Source: Methylobacterium oryzihabitans (lineage in GTDB: Bacteria; Pseudomonadota; Alphaproteobacteria; Rhizobiales; Beijerinckiaceae). Taken from it: a DNA stretch of 55,394 nt. The DNA lies in the NCBI RefSeq assembly GCF_004004555.2, contig NZ_SACP01000039.1:1-55394 (forward strand). The letters run 5' to 3'. Below, piece after piece: positions 52,065 to 55,394 of the stretch. The first letter of the stretch is position 1, and every line of letters begins with the position of its first letter. The notes beneath the pieces were generated by a model. That model worked only from the letters and a program-made list of their open reading frames with translations. It was not told the DNA's origin and searched no databases. A program made the translations under genes and the position numbers.

Positions 52065-52106
52065 GCGCAGGGTCGCCTCTCCCGAGTGGGAGAGGGGACC
52101 CTGCGC
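52065..52106. terminator. Hairpin downstream of pit, solo family C end
   Basis: The segment folds into outer arms GCGCAGGGTC and GACCCTGCGC around the family C hairpin (CCTCTCCC, GAGT, GGGAGAGG), nearly 19 bp in total. Flanks contain GAAATTC on both sides. It lies 44 bases after the pit stop and before the convergent hydrolase end. It probably protects or ends both transcripts; no T tract is present. Confidence 0.5.
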
Positions 52107-52200
52107 CTCATCGAAATTCCTGAATCTGAAGAAAATCACGCTGAATGGAGGACGACGCAAGGTCCCGAAAACAACGTCCGAACCTTGCGTCGACGCGCGA

Positions 52201-52830
52201 TCAGGCCGCAGCGGCCGGCACCGCCCCGTCGAGCCACGCCCGCGCCAACGCGACGTCGGCCTGCGACAGGCCGTGCCCGGCCGGCAGCCGGCGGTGCTCG
52301 ACCGCGGCGCCGGCGGCGGAGAGGTCGCCGGCCAGCGCCGTCGCGGTCGCGTCCGACGCGATCGGGTCGAGGCTCCCCGACAGCATCAGCACCGGCCGCC
52401 CGGCGAGGTCGGGCCGCGGCGGCACGGCGAGGGGCCGCATCGCCCGCAGCAGCACCGCCCCGGCGAGGGTCTCGGGGCGCAGCAGCAGCAGCGCCGCGGC
52501 GATGTTGGCGCCGTTCGAGAACCCGACCGCCACCGGCGCCGGCAGGCCGTACTCGGCCCGCGCCTCGGCGACGAACCCGGCGAGCTGGTCGGCCCGAACC
52601 CGGATGTCGTCCTCGTCGAACACGCCCTCGGCGAGGCGGCGGAAGAAGCGCGGCATCCCGTTCTCGCTCACCGGGCCGCGGGGCGACAGCAGCGCCGCGC
52701 CCGGCGCCACCGTCTGCCCGAGGCCGAGCAGGTCGGATTCGTCGCCGCCGGTGCCGTGCAGGAGCAGCAGGGGAGGGCGCCCCGGCCGGCTCGCCGGCAC
52801 GAAGCGGTGGATCAGGGACAGGCTGGTCAT
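52201..52830 (-). CDS. Alpha/beta hydrolase (phospholipase/carboxylesterase, MhqD-like)
   Basis: A 209-residue hydrolase. LLLLHGTGGDESDLL forms the oxyanion region, GFSNGANIA the nucleophile elbow with Ser, SGSLDPI holds the acid and LPAGHGLS the His, so the triad is complete. This family commonly accompanies ring-cleaving dioxygenases, as here, where it follows the dioxygenase gene by 45 bases on the same strand. The expected job is handling ring-cleavage or quinone-derived products. Confidence 0.88.
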   Translation of the reverse strand: MTSLSLIHRFVPASRPGRPPLLLLHGTGGDESDLLGLGQTVAPGAALLSPRGPVSENGMPRFFRRLAEGVFDEDDIRVRADQLAGFVAEARAEYGLPAPVAVGFSNGANIAAALLLLRPETLAGAVLLRAMRPLAVPPRPDLAGRPVLMLSGSLDPIASDATATALAGDLSAAGAAVEHRRLPAGHGLSQADVALARAWLDGAVPAAAA

Positions 52831-52875
52831 GATCGGTCTCCCGCCGGGTCCCCGAGGGGACCCGGCTCGTGGGGG

Positions 52876-53826
52876 TCAGGCGGCGCGCACGTCCGGGGCG
52901 TCGAGGGACGGCAGCACCGCCTCGATCTCGGCCCGGTGGCGCTCCAGGCCGGCGGGCAGCTTGAGCGCCTGCCCGAGGCTGTCGGCGGGCTCGTCCACCG
53001 CGAAGCCGGGGGCGTCGGTGGCGATCTCGAACAGCACGCCGCCGGGCTCGCGGAAGTAGACCGAGCGGAAGTAGTTGCGGTCGCGCTGCTCGGTCACCGC
53101 CAGCCCGTGCCGCTCCCGCAGCCGCTCGACCATCGCCGCCTGCGCGGCGTCGTCGGCGGCCCGGAAGGCGACGTGGTGGACCGATCCGGCGCCGGTGCGG
53201 CCGGGCAGGAACTCGCCCACCGCCCGCAGGGTCACGAACCCGCCCGGGACCGCGCCGCTGCCGTAGCGGATCGCCGAGCCCTCGCGGCCGGTCTCGGAAA
53301 AGCCGAGCACGTCGGTGAGGATCGCGGCGGTCGCTTCGGCCTCGCGCAGCAGCAGGGTGACGCCGTGGAAGCCGCGGATCGCCGCCTCCTCCGGCACCCC
53401 GCCGGCCGTCCAGCCGGGCTCGCCGCCGGCCTCGTCGGTGCCGACGAGGGCGAGCATCATCCCGTCGGGATCGCGGAACCGCAGCACCGGCTCGCCGAAG
53501 GCCCGCACCAGGGCCTCGTGCGCCACGCCCTTCTCGACGAAGCGGTGCGTCCACCAGCCGATCGAGGCACGCGGCACCCGGAACGCGGTCTCCTGGGTCT
53601 CGCCGATCCCGACCCGGCCCGGCGCCGCGTGGGCGATCGGGAAGAAGGTCAGGATCGTGCCGGGCTGTCCGGCCTCGTCGCCGTAATAGAGGTGCCAGGT
53701 GCCGGGATCGTCGAAGTTGACGGTCCGCTTGACCAGCCGCAGGCCGAGCACCGTGGTGTAGAAGCCGACGTTGCGGGCGGCCGGGCCGGAGAGGGCGGTG
53801 ACGTGGTGGAGGCCGTGGCGGGTCAT
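52876..53826 (-). CDS. Ring-cleaving dioxygenase, VOC/glyoxalase family (MhqO-like)
   Basis: A 316-residue protein with two VOC modules. GLHHVTALSGPAARNVGFYTTVLGLRLVKRTVNFDDP in order opens module 1; module 2 begins GFHGVTLLLRE and continues VHHVAFRA and YFREPGGVLFEIATDAPGF. The likely metal ligands are His in LHHVT or VHHVAF and Glu in LFEIA. Related MhqO/LinE-type enzymes cleave hydroquinones or catechols and are induced by quinone stress. It pairs with the hydrolase downstream and with an AraC regulator upstream. Confidence 0.88.
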   Translation of the reverse strand: MTRHGLHHVTALSGPAARNVGFYTTVLGLRLVKRTVNFDDPGTWHLYYGDEAGQPGTILTFFPIAHAAPGRVGIGETQETAFRVPRASIGWWTHRFVEKGVAHEALVRAFGEPVLRFRDPDGMMLALVGTDEAGGEPGWTAGGVPEEAAIRGFHGVTLLLREAEATAAILTDVLGFSETGREGSAIRYGSGAVPGGFVTLRAVGEFLPGRTGAGSVHHVAFRAADDAAQAAMVERLRERHGLAVTEQRDRNYFRSVYFREPGGVLFEIATDAPGFAVDEPADSLGQALKLPAGLERHRAEIEAVLPSLDAPDVRAA

Positions 53827-53902
53827 GGCGAGGATCCTTCCCAGGGGGACGGCGGCGGGTGCGCCGTCGTTGGGAGGAATGTGCGCCGTCCCCCGCTCCG
53901 GC

Positions 53903-53938
53903 GAAACGGAAACGATCGAAAAGCATCGTTTCCGTTTC
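53903..53938. promoter_or_regulatory. Perfect 14-base inverted repeat before the dioxygenase gene
   Basis: GAAACGGAAACGAT, eight bases, then ATCGTTTCCGTTTC lies between the AraC stop (53966) and the dioxygenase start (53826), both on minus. It could end the AraC transcript or be an operator for the dioxygenase-hydrolase pair. It is similar in size to the hairpins of the family B repeats but has no repeat body. Confidence 0.5.
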
Positions 53939-53965
53939 TGGCGCTCGGGCCGGGGGCGGCCGCCC

Positions 53966-55006
53966 TCAGGACCCGCGGCCGCGGCGCGTCTGCGTCGGCG
54001 TGCAGCCGAACCGCTCCCGGTAGCGCCGGCCGAAATCGCCCATGTGGGTGAAGCCCCATCGCCGCGCGACCGCGCCGACGGCGTCGTCCGACCCGCCGGC
54101 GAGGTCGCGATGCGCGGCGTCGAGGCGCCGGTCGGCGATGACCTGCGTCGGCGTGCGGCCGAGCTCGGCCTGGAAGCTGATCTGGAGCGACCGGACGCTG
54201 ATGCCGGCGGCGGCCGCGATGTCGGAGAGCCGGAGCAGCTGCGACAGGTGGCCGTCGATGTAGTCCAGCGCCCGCCCGAGATGGTGCGAGTGGCGCGACA
54301 CCCGCTTCGCCTCCCGGTGCGGCTTCTTCCCGGGCCAGGCGGTGAGGAGCTGGTAGCTGAGAATCTCCTCGAGCAGGGTACGGAACAGGTCGCTCTGGAT
54401 GCCGGCCCGCCGGAGGCGTGCCTGCAGCGCCCGGAAGCTCAAGTGGAGCGCGCGCATCGGCGGGGTGTCCATCGGCGCGACCGGCTCCAGTTGCGGGAAC
54501 GCGCCGTGCGGAGCGCCTTCGAGCACCTCGTAGCTCGCCATGAGGCTCGCCCGGCTGATCGTCCCGCTGACCGCCGCGAAGTCGCCCGACGCCTCCTCGT
54601 TGCGCATCTCCTCGAACGCCACCAGCATGGCGTAGCCGCCGCTGCCGAGATGCTCCCGGCCGCTGTCGCGCCGGATCATCCGCCCGCTCTCGACGAAGCG
54701 AAGCGTGAGGAGGTCGGCGTTGAACTTCGGGACCGTGAGGAATCCGCTCGACGACCGGGTCGACCAGAAGCTCAGGCTCGCGGTCTGCGTCCCCTCGATC
54801 TCGATATCGGCCGCGCCGCTCCCGGTCCGGGAGAAGTTGACCGCGATCCCGCCCGAGGCGTTGACTTCGTCGATCTGGCGCGCCGAGGCGATGCGGAGCC
54901 GGAAGAAGGATTGCGGGAACCAGATGTCTTCGCGGCGTCGATCCTGTAGCGGCATGTCTGAGACGGCGCCCGTTCGATGGGCCATGCCGCCGGGCCGTGC
55001 GCGCAT
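53966..55006 (-). CDS. AraC-family transcriptional regulator
   Basis: A 346-residue regulator. The N-terminal ligand domain (about 20-200) resembles the AraC-binding-like type; the C-terminal double helix-turn-helix (about 240-340) has LSQLLRLSDIAAAAGISVRSLQISFQ, LGRTPTQVIADRRLDAAHRDL and GAVARRWGFTHMGDFGRRYRERFG, shown in order. ATG 55006 follows GGAG by seven bases; ATGs at 54985 and 54955 are alternatives. It probably controls the dioxygenase and hydrolase downstream on the same strand. The 261-base gap 55007-55267 holds nothing I recognise. Confidence 0.88.
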   Translation of the reverse strand: MRARPGGMAHRTGAVSDMPLQDRRREDIWFPQSFFRLRIASARQIDEVNASGGIAVNFSRTGSGAADIEIEGTQTASLSFWSTRSSSGFLTVPKFNADLLTLRFVESGRMIRRDSGREHLGSGGYAMLVAFEEMRNEEASGDFAAVSGTISRASLMASYEVLEGAPHGAFPQLEPVAPMDTPPMRALHLSFRALQARLRRAGIQSDLFRTLLEEILSYQLLTAWPGKKPHREAKRVSRHSHHLGRALDYIDGHLSQLLRLSDIAAAAGISVRSLQISFQAELGRTPTQVIADRRLDAAHRDLAGGSDDAVGAVARRWGFTHMGDFGRRYRERFGCTPTQTRRGRGS

Positions 55007-55267
55007 GGTCTTGCTCCAGCGGGCACCGTATCAGCATCGAATCCGGGACGGCGACGCCCGATGCGCGTTCCGCGGCAGCCTGCCGCGGCCGCGCGGCGGT
55101 GGTGCGCTGCGGCCGCGGCCGCGCGGGGCCGGCGCGATCCCCCCGATGCCGGCCACGGGGCAGCCTCCCTGGCGGCCGCCGAAGGGCTCCGCGCGTCAGC
55201 CACACCGTCGAGGCGTTTCGTGCGGATGGTCCGCGAGGGCCTGTCCCGCAGGGGCGAGGACGCGTCC

Positions 55268-55394
55268 TCAGGTGCGCTCCCGGGCGAGGGCGTCGAGGGC
55301 GGGCGCGAGGCCGCGCCACGAGAGCGGGATCGTCACCTCCTGGCCGCCGGCATCCCGGATCAGGATCCGGCCGGGCTGCTCGGTGCCGCGCCAG
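55268..55394 (-). CDS. End of an invasion-associated locus B (IalB)-like protein (truncated)
   Basis: Only the last 41 residues are in the window: WRGTEQPGRILIRDAGGQEV, then TIPLSWRGLAPALDALARERT, ending at TGA (55268-55270, minus). The pattern 'IPLSxxGLxxALDAL' is the usual C-terminus of IalB-family periplasmic proteins of Rhizobiales. The match is short, so the name is tentative. Confidence 0.5.
   Translation of the reverse strand, partial: WRGTEQPGRILIRDAGGQEVTIPLSWRGLAPALDALARERT

Overview
The window is very GC-rich chromosomal DNA from an alphaproteobacterium, most likely a high-GC Methylobacterium (Hyphomicrobiales). Supporting signs are the hemD / mitofilin-like / hemY order, a UbiK-BMFP protein, a YbjN-proC pair, a GCG_CRPN small secreted protein, a GTTC-N7-GTTC type LexA site, the loss of zinc cysteines in DnaX, and several families of GC-rich hairpin repeats between genes. 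The genus is an inference; no rRNA or other marker is present. I saw no tRNA, rRNA, CRISPR array, transposase, integrase or prophage structural module.

Layout. 1-4410: end of hemD, a mitofilin (Mic60)-like membrane protein and hemY, all on +. 4801-9800: pyruvate dehydrogenase E2 (aceF), then on - a cytochrome b561, a TetR regulator, proC with a YbjN-like gene, and ubiK. 10009-12128: an OmpR-type regulator and kinase with overlapping ends. 12398-16342: AceE-type pyruvate dehydrogenase E1 and a PlsC-like acyltransferase. 16456-19721: small accessory genes, including an unknown gene behind a LexA-type operator, an extensin-like lipoprotein, a diguanylate cyclase with a degenerate receiver, and an unknown small protein.

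19831-32825 is a catabolic block: periplasmic asparaginase, dihydropyrimidinase/D-hydantoinase, divergent hydantoin racemase, and a long minus-strand operon (epimerase, SDR, flavoprotein monooxygenase, a complete peptide-type ABC importer with a fused ATPase, N-carbamoyl-D-amino-acid hydrolase). Racemase, hydantoinase and carbamoylase together form the classical hydantoin to D-amino acid route, and the importer is its likely supplier.

33276-36746: MAPEG protein and alaS. 37085-43567: a surface-glycan island (secreted protein with a phage-tail-like segment, TPR plus GT-D glycosyltransferase, and rfbCBDA for dTDP-L-rhamnose); its first two genes look less GC-rich than their neighbours. 43797-49409: housekeeping genes: SRP RNA, dnaX-ybaB-recR, def-fmt-truA. 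49436-52021: a flavin-reductase-like protein and a PiT phosphate transporter. 52201-55006: a ring-cleaving dioxygenase and hydrolase pair with an AraC regulator. The right edge holds the end of an IalB-like gene.

The most unusual content lies between genes. One family (B, three copies) places a 15-17 bp hairpin exactly on the TGA stop codon of the neighbouring gene. A second (A, four copies of about 210 bp) carries terminal hairpins whose stems change together. A third (C, about 150 bp) and a fourth (D, about 190-205 bp) are bounded by inverted repeats like MITEs. The other leading candidate is the LexA-type site in front of the unknown gene at 16937.
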